NCBI GenBank assembly: GCA_949825065.1
Contig: OX463844.1
Span: forward strand, 25,577,078 to 25,641,077
Length of the DNA stretch: 64,000 nucleotides
From: Odontocerum albicorne
Taxonomy: Eukaryota; Arthropoda; Insecta; Trichoptera; Odontoceridae
Direction: 5' to 3'
This document shows, piece by piece, positions 11,811 to 24,725 of this stretch (position 1 is its first letter; each line of letters begins with the position of its first letter). The position numbers were made by a program, and so were the translations under genes. The notes beneath the pieces are model-generated. The model was given only the letters and a program-made list of their open reading frames with translations, had not been told where the DNA came from and searched no databases.

Positions 11811-12184
11811 AAAATAAACCAGCGGTGAACACAAAAATATAAAATAAGTTTATTATTTACTTGTTTTTCCTTTTACATAAAACATAGCACTGCAAAGTGA
11901 AACTATAGTATTTTCAAAGATTCAATAAATGGATATTAGTTATTCGAGTTTCACCCCTGATTTGCGCAAACATTTAATTCTTAATTTACTTGAGTACACT
12001 TAAATTTTGCTTAATTGTTATTTTTTTTATCGCCAATAATATAATTCACAATTAAATGTTATTTGAATGGAAAGGTAATGTAAACAGTAAACAAATATAA
12101 TATTCTATAGCTAAAATATTTTCAAATCGATTATTTTGAAGATAGAAAAAACCAAATCACTGAACATATCTTATAATTAATTGC

Positions 12185-12540
12185 TGGGTGTAACGACCTC
12201 CCTGGCTAATTGGCAAGTCTGGTCTTTCACCCGAGGGTTTCAGGTTCGATTCCTAAAGGTACCAAATAAATTATGATAAAAGGGTACCAGTCAGCTTAAA
12301 TAATTCGTATTGTAACAATAATCGCACATGCTGGATGTATTCTTACCTGTCCACTCACGGTAGTATTTCCAGCACGTACGCTGGCGAATTTTGATTTACT
12401 CGCCTTATCCACTGGTTTTTTACCAGGAAGACCCGATTATTACTGGGGCCGAAGACAATACTGTCTCCCAACTACACTTTTCAGCATGCCTGCATCATCA
12501 ACTCGCATAAGTTGAGGGATACTATACGAATAAATACATT
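12185..12540 (+). repeat. tRNA-headed SINE, second body type (SINE-3)
   Basis: The head reads cctggctaattggcaag (box A-like) and ggttcgattcc (box B). The body includes ggccgaagacaatactgtc and cacttttcagcatg. The body is shared with 23.9-24.25 kb and, more distantly, with 42.43-42.6 and 48.36-48.55 kb. The pairing expected of a functional tRNA acceptor stem is absent. Confidence 0.6.
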
Positions 12541-12734
12541 AATTAGTGGTTAGGTAATTTTTCATCAAATTGGAAAAAAAATAGCAGACTTAAAACAAAT
12601 AAAAAAAAAACGAAACCAAATCTTTTTAAGTATCACCCCCAATAATAAGGAAATAGAAAAAATACATGAAAAAGCAAAATAAAATGCCAAAGTACGCTAT
12701 CCAAAGAGATGGTATGTTTTTTATGTCATTATTT

Positions 12735-12862
12735 GAAGCTAACTTGCGAAGATGTAAGGTTTATGATAGTTGGAAATTAGTGACAGTTGAAAGCTAACCT
12801 GCAAGGGTGTAAGGTTTATGATAGTTGGAAGCTAACCTGCGACGATGTAAGGTTTATGAAAA
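12735..12862 (+). repeat. Short tandem repeat, three units
   Basis: Three imperfect copies of a unit built around agctaacctgcgaagatg and taaggtttatgatagttgg are present. The first two are separated by a small extra segment (aaattagtgacag). Confidence 0.8.
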
Positions 12863-13425
12863 GTTGGTTCTAGATAGTAGAAGTAAAACTTCATTATTTA
12901 GGTTAATTTTCTCCCCTTAACCCCTTTTCCTTTCATGTCAGAGTTGAAACATTGCTAGGGCGAGCATCCCTTCATGTCGACTTGGCTATCGCCACGGGCT
13001 AACGTATCTCATCTTATCTGCTTGCATCTCCTTTTTTGACCTTGAAACTAGTTTACCTAAAATAATTACAAAATTAAAAATACAATATAAAAATAATTAT
13101 ATAATTTGTTTGGTTTTACTAACTGCCCACAGAATTTCTCTGGCACAAAACCAAAAATGTAGGAAAACAATGCGGATATAAGTTTGTTATTTTCAAAAAG
13201 TCTATCTTTGTGTTAAACAGAACGAAATTTTCAAAATTTTATAAGTATATACATTTTAACTTTACTAAATTATCAAAGCGAATATTTAATGGTTGAAAAA
13301 GGATGTTAATTTCACTGTAAAGTTTATGTCGGTGTTCTCTGTGCAAGTCTTTTTTCTTCTTCTGCGACCAATTTACTTAATATCAGATGAAACTTTTGAT
13401 TGTCTCGTACGTGTTAGATGATTTT
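12863..13425. other. AT-rich DNA, nothing recognised
   Basis: I see no coding motif, tandem array or terminal inverted repeat. A G+C patch near 12940-13010 is unassigned. Confidence 0.5.
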
Positions 13426-13773
13426 TTACAACTTCTTATGTGATGAATACACAAAATTACATCTTAACCTATTTATTGTAAAAGTTCTATATCCCGAAAA
13501 TGTATTTAATAAAGACATAAAATTGAAATCTTTCAGAGCACCAATGAATCCTCTAACCTTAATAATAGAATCGTTATGGCAAGTCGAATTCTCAGAATCA
13601 ATGATCGATTCGTACAACTCAGTAAACGAATATTTTTTTAGTTTACCGGAATGGTTGTAAAACGCACAAAAACCATTTAAAAGAACGAACAATTGTTTGC
13701 ATTTAGAAATGTTTTTAAACATTTGAGATATAACGAAATTGAGGGCATGAACGGAGTAATGAATAAACAGCAC
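13426..13773 (-). pseudogene. hAT transposase fragment (ZMYM1-like / Ac-type)
   Basis: A 115-codon open frame reads HYSVHALNFVISQMFKNI, then KQLFVLLNGFCAFYNHSGK, CHNDSIIKV and GALKDFNFM. This is the middle of the RNase H-like fold of domesticated-looking hAT transposases, where the usual pattern is C.AHSLNL...., a phase with ..FF....R...L, a TRW-type site and a LKDF.F segment. The TRW tryptophan is gone. The frame is open over this fragment only, with no intact ends, so it is a relic. Confidence 0.6.
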
Positions 13774-15792
<2,019 letters not shown>

Positions 15793-16129
15793 AAATACTG
15801 TTCGAAAAAAATGATTTTCATTGCCTTTTATATTGACGGCGTCGTCAATCCATGTTTTAGTTGCATCATATTGTAGTGACATCTATCGATTAGCGGAAAC
15901 ATAAATAATTTATAAGACCTAGTGAGTATTGCATAATTCTTTGAAATACTGTCGCCTAATCCATTGTAACAAACACTGTCCAAATATTCTATACAGGTGG
16001 TCCTCGAGTTATGACGGTTTGGCTTACGACGATTCGCACTTCGATTCACAACAAAATATTTTCATTAAATAAAATAATTTAAACGAAGCGTCATGAATAA
16101 ATAAATTGTGTTCATAATGAGTGGTAGTT

Positions 16130-17700
16130 GTAATAGTGATGTCAGAAAGGGAAGTGCAATTAACTTGAAATCAAACTTAAGATGATAAAACAATACGCTT
16201 GTGGTAAAAAAGTGAACTACTTTGCTAATGATCTAAAATGATCCCTTTCAACGATCTCAACTATTTAAAAGAATAAAGAGCGTATTATTTAAGCAGTTCA
16301 ATAATCGTCATCTATAAAATCTACAATAATAACAAAAAAGGTGCTTGGAACCATCAACGGAATGGAAAAATTATTGGTGATTTGGATAGAAGATTAAAAA
16401 TCTAATTCCTCTAAGTCTTATGATCATAAAAACAAAAGCACAGTCTTTTCGAAGACCTAAAATTAAGAGGACCTGACAATTACGACCAAACTTGACTGCA
16501 AGCAATGGATGGTTCGTTAGATTTAAAAAACGCGCATATTATCTTAATGTGAAAATAAGTGGAGAAGCAGCTAGCGCCGATTACAAAGCTGCTGAAGACT
16601 CCATAGAAAAAAATATATATTTTGGTTAGAAAATACCAATATGTAATGGAAATAATTTTTACTGTTGATGAAACCGGGCTGTATTGGAAGAGGATGCCTG
16701 AGTGAATTTATTCATAAGGAAGCAAAAAATAATGCCAGGATTCAAAGCATTCAAGCATTCATTTTGTTGGGCGAATAATGCCAGGATTCAAAGCATTCAA
16801 GCATTCATTTTGTTGGGCGAAAATATTGCTGAGTATAAATTACAACCATTTATGATTCATCGCGCGAAAAAATCAAAAGCCTTCAAAGAAATCAATACCG
16901 ATATGTAACCTTCACATTACCGTTCAAACAAAAATGGGTGGATGACGCAATTTATCTTCAAGGACTGGTTTATGAATTTATTCGTTCCAAAAGTAAAAAC
17001 ATATAGCGATCAGAGAGGAATTCCTTTTAAAATACTTTTAATTCTTGACAATGCACCAGATCATCCACGGCGCCTAGAAGATTTACCTCCAACGTTAAAG
17101 TTATGTGTTTACCTCCTACTACTAGTAGTATTTTACAACCCATGGACCAAGGCGCTATTGCCACCTTTAAGGTCTACTATTTAACAATAACATTTTCCTA
17201 AGCAATAATAGCTCTAGAAGAGTTATGGAAGAATTTTAATGTTTTCTTAGGAATTACAAATATACGAAAGGGATGGCAAGAGGTCACTGCAACATGCATG
17301 TACGGAATATGGAAAACACTTACTAAACGGTTTGAAAATATTACGAATTCGACATTTGAAAAATAAAATGATGTAGAAGAGATTACAAATCTCATCGCAC
17401 AGCTTGACCAGCAACTAAATCTTAAAGTTGATCACAAAGATATAAACCAACTTATCGAAAATGATTTACAATATCTTACAAATAAAGACTTGTTGGACTT
17501 GAAGCTCAAAAAATTGCAGAAGAGACCGAAGAACAAGAGCCTGACAAACAAATAGAATCTTCAAAAAATTAACCAAGGGATGCAAAAATTTGAAAAACAT
17601 TGACCCAGATAATGAAAGATTCTCAAGTAATAACTGCCGAATTCAGGAATGCCTTACTTGCTATTTCGAAATCTACAGGGAAAAGAAAACGCAAATAATT
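16130..17700 (+). pseudogene. Tigger/pogo transposase relic
   Basis: N-terminal fragments (KLKMIKQYACGKKVNYFA) are broken by stops. The catalytic part is clear at 16942-17184: MTQFIFKDWFMNLFVPKVK, IPFKILLILDNAPDHP (second DDE Asp) and, after shifts, a PPTLKL...NPWTKALLPP stretch equivalent to LPPNTTSLIQPMDQG. A 46-bp tandem duplication at 16728-16819 falls in the region coding for KHS...FWANNA and shifts the frame. Confidence 0.8.
16728..16819 (+). repeat. 46-bp exact tandem duplication in Tigger ORF
   Basis: The units 16728-16773 and 16774-16819 are identical. 46 is not a multiple of 3, so the duplication itself breaks the transposase frame. Confidence 0.95.
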
Positions 17701-17717
17701 CAGCTAAAATTATAATA

Positions 17718-19005
17718 GGTTAGTCAAAAAGTTTTGAAAGCGACATCTATGGAGCAGTAAAAAAACCAAAATTTCTACGCCATTTTAATATTTCATCTTT
17801 CATAAGAACGTACTCAAAATTTCATTTCGATTTGTCAATTCATTCTTTCTTTACAAGCCGTTTGAAGTTGACGTGTCAGTGTATTTTTTAACAATGGAAA
17901 AATCCGAATATCGTGCAGTGATTAAATTCTTTGTTTTGGAAGGTTTATAGGCTACTGAGATCCATGCAAAGATAGTGAAAGTATTTAAGGAGTTTTCTCC
18001 TTCATTTCCAACCGTTCACCGATGGGTTTTGGAGTTTAAACGTGGCCGTACAAGCGTTGAAGACGATCCACGCTCAGGACGTCCAAAAAGTGCATCAACA
18101 CCAGAAATCATAGCGAAAATACAGGATATGGTTTTGGAAGATCATCGATCGACTATGGATGTGATAGCTGACACCATAGGCATCTCACATGGAACAACAT
18201 GGCATATTTTGGCTGAAGTTTTGGGTTTCAAAAAACTGTGTGCACAATGGGTGCCGCATTTGCTAACAATGCAACAAAAATACGTTCGAATGCGACTTTC
18301 TGAGCAACATTTGGAGCAATTTCGAAAGGATAAAAAGGATTTTCTGCGTCGATTCATCACTATGGATGAGACTTGGGTCTACCACCATGATCCTGAATCA
18401 AAACAAGAGGCTAAGGAGTGGTGTGAACCAGGCACTTTGGCTCCGAAGCGAGTTCGTGTCCAGAAATCGGCCAAGAAGGTGTTAGCGTCAGTTTTTTGGG
18501 ATGCAAAACGAATTTTATTGATAGATTATCTCCAAACTGGTAAGACAATCAACTCTGATTATTATTGTGACCTTTTGGACCAGTTGGATGAAAAAAATTG
18601 TGAAAAAAGACCCGGTTTGCAGAAGAAAAAAATCATTTTTCATCAAGACAATGCACCTACTCACACAGTTCAAAAAACCATCGCGAAAATCAGTGAATTG
18701 GGGTACGAATTGTTGCAACATCCACCCTATTCGCCAGATTTAGCTCCCTCTGACTTCTGGCTGTTCTCGCACTTCAAAAAATTCCTTCGTGGAAAGCATT
18801 TTTCATCAAACGAAGAGGTTATATCCGTCGTAGAGGAGTATTTTGCAGGCCTTCCAGAAAGTCACTTCCGTGATGGGACAACAAAGTTGGAAGATCGTTG
18901 GACCAAGTGAATTGATCTTATGGGAGACTATACTGAGCAATAAAAGTGATTTCCCCCCAAAAAAAATGTATTTTCATTTCCGCTTTCAAAACTTTTTGAC
19001 TAACC
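17718..19005 (+). mobile_element. mariner element nested in Tigger
   Basis: The 1288-bp element has inverted ends ggttagtcaaaaagtttt and its complement aaaactttttgactaacc, flanked by TA (17716-17717, 19006-19007). Length and ends match full-length mariners. It contains a nearly complete transposase and is the best-preserved DNA transposon in the window. Confidence 0.95.
17894..18943 (+). pseudogene. mariner transposase, full length with two premature stops
   Basis: The frame opens at the ATG at 17894 (MEKSEYRAVIKFFVLEGL), meets TAG at 17948, then stays open until TGA at 18908. It would otherwise continue IDLMGDYTEQ to TAA at 18941-18943. The TGA sits where family members have Cys (RWTKCI). 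The helix-turn-helix and GRP linker (DDPRSGRPKS) are intact. The catalytic aspartates are all present: TMDETW (codon at 18365), HQDNAPTH (18647) and APSDFW (18752). The last two are separated by 34 residues, the DD34D signature. With only two nonsense changes this copy is young. As it stands it could not make a full product. Confidence 0.93.
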
Positions 19006-19236
19006 TAGTACACATCTTTTAAAAAGTCTGCTGCCTCTCCCACTGAAGATGAACAAAAGGATTATGCTTGTGTAATAAGCACGGATGATGAGGAATTTTG
19101 AATGTTTGTTTAAAATGAAACCTTAATTGTATTATTAAATAAGTTATTATTTAAATAAAATATTTAAAAAAATATATATATTTCAACTCTTTGAACGTAA
19201 TTCGACAACTCGGTCGTAAGTCGAGGAATACCTGTA

Positions 19237-19467
19237 TATGTTTTTTTAAAACTAATTGGCATTGCTGCCCGAATCAGAGTGGGTTTGTTCGTTTTGAGTA
19301 ACCAGGGTTTCTATTTTACCGACTTCAACTCGTCCGATAAGCCGCGAGTAGTTACTATTTGAGCAGGGCTGACCTACATTCAATTTCGCTTTGATTTATA
19401 TCATAAAATCAAAACAATTACCACAAACCTATCCTTTCCCGATTCCCAAAAAGATCCAAAAATTTCC
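19237..19467. other. Unassigned repeat-like DNA upstream of 93-bp repeat
   Basis: No coding capacity or TIR is evident. It may belong to the same element as the 93-bp repeat that follows. Confidence 0.35.
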
Positions 19468-19560
19468 AATAAATATCTTAACAGTCAGAACTTATCCGAT
19501 GAAGGAGTAAGGTGTCCTACCATCGGACCGAAACTCCGAACAAGCTATCCATCACTTGTA
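19468..19560 (+). repeat. 93-bp repeat, exact inverted partner at 26441-26533
   Basis: The segment from aataaatatcttaac to catcacttgta matches the complement of 26441-26533 with no difference that I can see. A diverged relative is at about 9050-9125. The element type is unknown. Confidence 0.9.
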
Positions 19561-19899
19561 TAGAAGTGTATTTTGAAACTTAAAGATGTATGGTTCAATG
19601 ACGTATAAACATGAATGATTAAAGTAATATAAAAAAATATAGACCTTTATCAAAGTTACTAAGTAATGAGAAAAATTTGTTCGATCACTGATAAATAAAT
19701 CAAATGTTCTTACTGTGATAATAATCAAATATTCTTAAACTTGGATAAATCCTTCACTAGAAAGAAAGCTTGCCATAATCCATGGATCATATAACTTGAA
19801 AGGAGTAACTCTTAATCATTAAAAAATAAAGGATTTAGGAGAGCATTTTTTAATATTGATTTTGACTTGAATTTATACTTTGACGGTTTAATTCCGCAT

Positions 19900-20018
19900 G
19901 TTAGTTGTGTAGTGGTAACAAATCTTGTTTGTGCTCCCTTGATGACGAGGTGAACGCCTTAAAACCGGTAGGGTTATACCGTTACAAAAAGTGGAATAAA
20001 CAGTGTTTGATAATAAAG
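19900..20018 (+). mobile_element. Penelope family-2 tail with decayed hammerhead-like motif
   Basis: It reads gtttgtgctccc, ttgatgacgagg, aaaaccggtagggttatacc and then gtggaataaacagtgtttga. The same tail is at 35.86-35.93 kb and 61.09-61.19 kb. Compared with those, the ribozyme-like core is mutated (TTGATGA instead of CTGATGA, AAAAC instead of GAAAC). Confidence 0.65.
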
Positions 20019-20030
20019 CATACTATATAC

Positions 20031-20411
20031 CAGGGGTTGCCAACTAGTTCGTTGTCGCGATAGACTTTTTACATAAAAAAATTGTTGCGATCTACCCATC
20101 AAATTAGTGGTATTTAACACAAAACAAACATGTTAAAAAAAGATAACTTATAACTAAAACTTTAACAGTAAATATGAGCGAATTTACTTTGTTAAAGGAA
20201 TATTAAGGAAAATAAAACTTATACATTTATGTTAAATAACATACATTTATTTGGAGTAGACAAACACATATATCTGTGTATTATAAAATAACAAATGCAC
20301 GCGCTTAATGAGATTTGGCAACATCGAACGCCATATTGTACTCGTAAGTTATGAGAAGGCCGCTATCAACCAACTATTGCTTCGGGATTGTTGACCTGTT
20401 GGCCATCCCTG
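20031..20411. mobile_element. hAT-type MITE, 381 bp
   Basis: Left end CAGGGGTTGCCAAC, right end GTTGGCCATCCCTG. The flanking 8-mers ctatatac and ctatagat match at 6 of 8. It has no coding capacity and inserted just past a Penelope tail. Confidence 0.75.
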
Positions 20412-20600
20412 CTATAGATGGTTTCCTAGTTGGTAAGATGCTTGTCTTCCAATCTGAAGTAACAGTTTTGATTCCCTTTAGTACCAGATTCAAACGGTTC
20501 TAGCACAGTTTTAACTGAAGGCTTCTTTAACTTCTTTCTGATTGGTTGAAAGAAATGATCACATGGCCATAAACCAAACTTGAAGAGATTCCTTTATTGC
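20412..20600 (+). repeat. tRNA-derived SINE (SINE-1), decayed
   Basis: The head is tttcctagttggtaagatgc and cttgtcttccaatctg, with a weak box B (ttttgattccc). The tail is ttctgattggttgaaagaaa and atcacatggccataaacc. Confidence 0.65.
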
Positions 20601-21778
20601 CACACATCCAGCCGTATAAACTGACGTGAGGAGGAAAAGCTTAAAAAGGCTTTTGTGTCTATTTTCGGGATGTAAACAGCTGCTTGACGAGAATCAGATT
20701 CATTTTGGATCTCCATTTTGGACCCATCTTTATTAATATGCAAAAATCAAGTCAAGATTACAGCTTAGTGTTAAAAAAATGTTGACAATGGTAGAAGGTA
20801 GATTAACTTTTTCATCAATTTCTTGGCATTCGATGGTCCTAGGGATAAAGATACGGCATTGAATTAAATATTGAAAATCGGTAAGCGATTTAGTTTCCGG
20901 ATGTTGATTGGTAACAATGAAATGTATGAAAAGCTATTAAAGAGAGAAGGGAGGCGTTAATCAGCACTCTGTGTTTTCTTTGAAGAGGGTGGTGATACGG
21001 TAAAATGAATATTTTATCAGAAAAAGATATAACTGGGAAATTTTCTTCTCATGTAAAACGGCATTTCGATTTACGTTGAATTATTAATTGAGGTTGATTT
21101 TTCTTAAACATTTGGATTGGACATATCTCATTTTTAATTCCAAATACTGGGGGAGAGGACCCAAAAGAAAACATTCATAGTCTAAATAACTGTGAACAAA
21201 AGTGTTATAAAATAACTTGAGAGTAGAAGAATGAGCACCCCACTAGACCTTGGAGACTGTTATCAAAGGATTGATGTCTTTCACAAATTGAAACAATATG
21301 ATCATTTCAAAAATATATAAAAAAATGTACTGTATTACATTTTTGTTGCTTCCAGTGCTACCTGGCGAGCTTGTCATCACATTTTTGGACGGTGTCAACT
21401 TAATCTATTTCAATAGTTTTAGATTCACGAAAAAGTTAGTTTTGGTACCATATTCTGGCGACGATTATAAAATTTCAAATCAAATGCTGACATTTCTCAT
21501 CATAAAAGGCACAAAATCTACGAGCATGGTCGCGCGGTAATATACTGAACTTTCATACGGATGATTGCCAATTCGATCCCCTTGTTGTGTTGTCCTTGTG
21601 AATCATACAAGCATTTTTAACACTAATTATTCAGGAGCACAAGGATACAGGTGACTAAAGTTAGCTTCTTTTTAAAAAGATTTAAGAGATTATTTAAAAC
21701 TTTTAAACATTTTAAATGCAATTAGTTGGAGTATTTTTGCATTTTTTCGATTTAATTTCCCACTCAAACCTGATCGCG
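20601..21778. other. No gene recognised
   Basis: AT-rich DNA without TIRs or coding motifs. A tRNA-like box B word (ttcgatcccc, about 21570) follows a weak box A at 21535 and may be another SINE head. Confidence 0.4.
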
Positions 21779-21945
21779 TACGCGCACGCGCACGTGCTTG
21801 TACTCACGTACACACACGCACAAACTCACACACACACTCACACACATGCTCTCTCTCTCTCTCTCTCTCTCACACACACGCACACACACGCATATCACGC
21901 GCAACACGCGCACACACACTCGCACAAACATAGTTACACCTTAAC
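21779..21945 (+). repeat. Compound CA/CG/CT microsatellite
   Basis: A run of alternating cacg/cgca, then (CA)n with interruptions, a (CT)n tract at about 21850-21872 and more (CA)n. Any apparent Thr-His or Ser-Leu peptide here is spurious. Confidence 0.95.
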
Positions 21946-22019
21946 ATTGCTTTTTAACAAGCGATCATTTCGCTTGAAAATAGTCTCGAGTTAAGAGGAA
22001 GAAATGTATATCGTAATGA

Positions 22020-22460
22020 TTAAGTTCAATTATAATAATGACAATAATTGATTTGAGAATTAGTTTTATCCCAATTCATATAGGGTTCTAATTGACAATT
22101 TGTCCTTAAAAACACTAAATATTTTTTTCCCTTTGTGACGTGACTCTTATTGACAAAGTTTACATTAAAATTTCGTGAATAAAATCTATCTTAATTCAAA
22201 TATGATTCTAATTGACAACTTGTAATAAAAAAACAGTAAATAAAAACCTTTCCTTCTAATAACATAATTTTTATTGACAACGTTTATTTTTAAATTTCGG
22301 GAATAAAAATCTCTCTAAATTCAAATATGATTCTAACTGACAACTTATACTTAAAAAAACTAAATAAAAACCTTTCCATTTATAAAATGATTCTTATTGA
22401 CAACGTTTACTTTTACTTAAAAAACGGTGAAAAAAAACCTTTCCCTTTATAACATAATTC
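22020..22460 (+). repeat. About 123-bp composite minisatellite, roughly three units
   Basis: The unit has two related halves of about 62 bp: one with atgattctaattgacaactt, the other with ttcttattgacaacgttta. The period is visible at about 22073, 22195 and 22320. Units are diverged. Confidence 0.8.
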
Positions 22461-22889
22461 TTCTTGATTACGGTTACACCATAAAATACAAATACCTGAT
22501 ACCTCAACAACAGTATACGCCACAACATTGACAAGAGTAAATGCTGAGGTATGCGATAACTTGGAGAAGTAGTTCGTTGGCAAAACTGCGGGATCGTGGA
22601 ACCGCTCTGACGTAAATCTGTTCTTACTATATGAGTTATGTTGCCGGAATTCAAGAACATAGATTGTCAAAAAAGATTTTCTGGTTAGACTTCATTAAGT
22701 CAAGTAGGTATTTTGATAAAACTTCAATTTTATTTTTTCAGATTCTTATTAGCTTTATGAAGAAAATAAAATTTCATTAGTAGTAATACTAATTTCATTA
22801 GTAGGTAATACTAGAGAGAAATCAATATTTCAAAACTAAAATACTTTTTTATTATTGTTTTTTCAAAAACTACAATAATTTAAACATCA
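22461..22889. other. Unassigned block with two overlapping minus-strand open frames
   Basis: The slightly G+C-richer segment 22495-22660 is open in two minus frames and is flanked by acceptor-like (ttacgtcag) and donor-like (cag|gtattt) sites. I recognise no family, so I do not call an exon. Confidence 0.3.
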
Positions 22890-23170
22890 TAAATAGCAAA
22901 AAAAAATTCTGGGCTGGAAATTTGTGGAGCCCACCTTGATATATGGAAGTGTAGTTTGTATTTGGCAGAAGGATAAAAGTAAGATAAATAAAGGAGATGC
23001 GTGCAATAAGAAAAAAATGTGAATTGCAACGAATAAAAGAAGGCGAAATAAAGACGTCAGAAGTGAATGCATGGATACAATTGAGGTTTTCTGTAAGATG
23101 AAGATATTAGTTTTATGATGGTTTGGACATGCGGAGAGAATAACGAAATAATGACTAATCGAGTGTTATA
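22890..23170 (+). pseudogene. LINE RT C-terminal tail, heavily decayed
   Basis: Plus-strand fragments LIYGSVVCI (for the YGSETW site), then a mixed-charge stretch and a MMVWTCGENNEIM equivalent of RWFGHVERMNE. It is the same tail type as 8440-8910, more eroded. Confidence 0.5.
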
Positions 23171-23904
23171 CAAGTCAGTTGCGCCCCCCAAACTTCTAAA
23201 CCACATATCTAACCCATCTTAAAACGCCTTTTTAAGACCTAACTTTAACCACCATACGTCAAATTTTCACTTCGAAAATGCAATTACATACTCGTATAGT
23301 ATTTTTTGCTACTTTTGATATTGCGCGGTTATTATATATTACATTAAGCGCTCCATTTTCCTTCTTTGTCGTTACCGTTCTTTCAATATCATATGTAGTT
23401 TTTTCCATTTGATATTTATAATACAACAAAATTGTATTTTATAAGCACTGCTTGGATGGGTTTACGTCCAATTAGTCTCACGCATTTCGTTTGTAAAACG
23501 TTCCCTCTAGTTATTTTCCAGGTTCATTAAACGCCCTTTCTTACTTCAAACCTAAATTAATCCTTTTCCTTAATCGAGACAATCTGAACAGTATCATGTT
23601 TCGCTTTAACTCCGCTATCATACATTCGCTTTTACCACTGGGACGATTTTTGCTTTGTTTGGTTTCAAACTCTCAACTTAAAAAATTATATTTAAACATC
23701 TTAACTAGATTCTCCGTTTAGATACATAATATTAAGGATTAAATTTCTAAGCAAAAAAAAATATATTTTTCGCACTATTAACTAATGACATTAACTTTCA
23801 TACATATTCGCCACGTATGATTTGATATTTATTCAATAAAATTAATTACCTAATTTCAATAATTTTCAACTATTGAATTTTTTCACCTACGTTAAATTAC
23901 AGAA
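23171..23904. other. No feature recognised
   Basis: AT-rich unique-looking DNA. One TACTCGTA word lies at 23289. Confidence 0.4.
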
Positions 23905-24245
23905 GAGTTTCATGATGATCTCCGCGGCTTCGATGGAAAGACAGTATCGAGTTAGAATCTCGGTGGTACATAAAGAAATATAATTAAATATCCCAGTCTG
24001 ATAAAAAGGCGTGTCTGGTAATAATACTTGTATGCACCGCACGTGAAGAGGTAACAGCACACGCACGTGTGCAAGTGCTGTTACTTCTTAACGTGCAGTA
24101 GTGTTGCCAACGCATGACATGATGAATCGGAGTTCCTTGTCTACTCCTGTGGTTTTAAACCTGAAGGCCGAAAACAATGTTGTTTCTCAGCCACACTCTT
24201 CAATATGTCTGCATCACTAATACAATATTTTGAGAGGTAAACTAC
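23905..24245 (+). repeat. tRNA-headed SINE-3 copy with internal hairpin
   Basis: The head is gatctccgcggcttcgatgg with a poor box B. The body contains ggccgaaaacaatgttg and tcagccacactcttcaat, matching 12185-12540. A long hairpin lies at about 24040-24106, where gcacgtgaagaggtaacagc faces its near-complement. Confidence 0.6.
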
Positions 24246-24353
24246 TAAAGAAGTTTTTTTTAATTAAATACGCAAAATAATTTATTGTACTTCAGATAAT
24301 CTTACGTCCTTAGTAACCGAAATTACAGCATGGACGTTCGGGTTACCATGTAA

Positions 24354-24421
24354 CAGTTTCCACAAAATGTATACGCTTATGACATAGGCCCATGCCATAA
24401 TCTTACACATTTTGTGGAAAC
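24354..24421. repeat. Inverted repeat, 16-bp arms
   Basis: agtttccacaaaatgt (24354-24369) is the exact complement of acattttgtggaaact (24406-24421). The loop and right flank also share the word gcttatg.cat in direct orientation. Confidence 0.8.
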
Positions 24422-24521
24422 TGATGTATAAGCTTATGGCATTTCAAAGGTTTCTCTGCTATAAGCTTTCATACCCTTCCGATGATTTGGAACTCACAAT
24501 GCAAAACTTGAACAAAGTACA

Positions 24522-24725
24522 AAGATGACCTCCGTGGCCTATTTGGTTAGACGCACGTCTCCCAACCCGGGGATTGCGGGTTTGGTTTCCGTTGGCACCC
24601 ATATTTTTTTAAAAGATTTTTTTTAAAAGTCTGGTTTTTACTCATGGCCTGTTTAACATCTTTCTGGTTGGCTGGAAGAGATTGTCATATGGCAATAAAC
24701 CTACTAGGTTGTATTGAGATAATTG
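24522..24725 (+). repeat. tRNA-derived SINE (SINE-1), well-preserved copy
   Basis: Head: acctccgtggcctatttgg, ttagacgcacgtctcccaac, and box B-like gggtttggtttcc. Tail: tctggttggctggaagagat and tgtcatatggcaataaacc. The order tRNA head, body, LINE-like tail is complete. Confidence 0.75.

Larger units (their letters stand above)
10690..11885 (-). mobile_element. Penelope-like element fragment with repeated and inverted ends
   Basis: Two direct copies of an about 225-bp terminal block (roughly 10700-10925 and 10929-11155) and one inverted copy (about 11640-11885) flank a GIY-YIG endonuclease relic on the minus strand. All terminal copies contain the word accggtttcgaagaccat or its complement. Direct plus inverted pseudo-LTRs around a GIY-YIG domain are typical of Penelope-like retroelements. 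The reverse transcriptase is missing, so this is a truncated copy. Confidence 0.75.
15994..19234 (+). mobile_element. Tigger/pogo-type DNA transposon, interrupted by mariner
   Basis: The left end caggtggtcctcgagtta and right end taagtcgaggaatacctg are inverted, TIR-like termini with TA at 15992-15993 and 19235-19236. This is the CAGG..TCCTCGACTTACGA class of Tigger ends. Without the mariner, about 1.95 kb remain. The body carries a decayed DDE transposase. Confidence 0.85.

Noticed and set aside
21716..21994. A coding frame rich in Thr-His and Ser-Leu
   Set aside because: It is the translation of a compound CA/CT microsatellite.
22394..22670. Candidate internal exon on minus strand between acceptor-like and donor-like sites
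   Set aside because: Two overlapping frames are open and neither shows a known domain. Splice-like words are common in AT-rich DNA.
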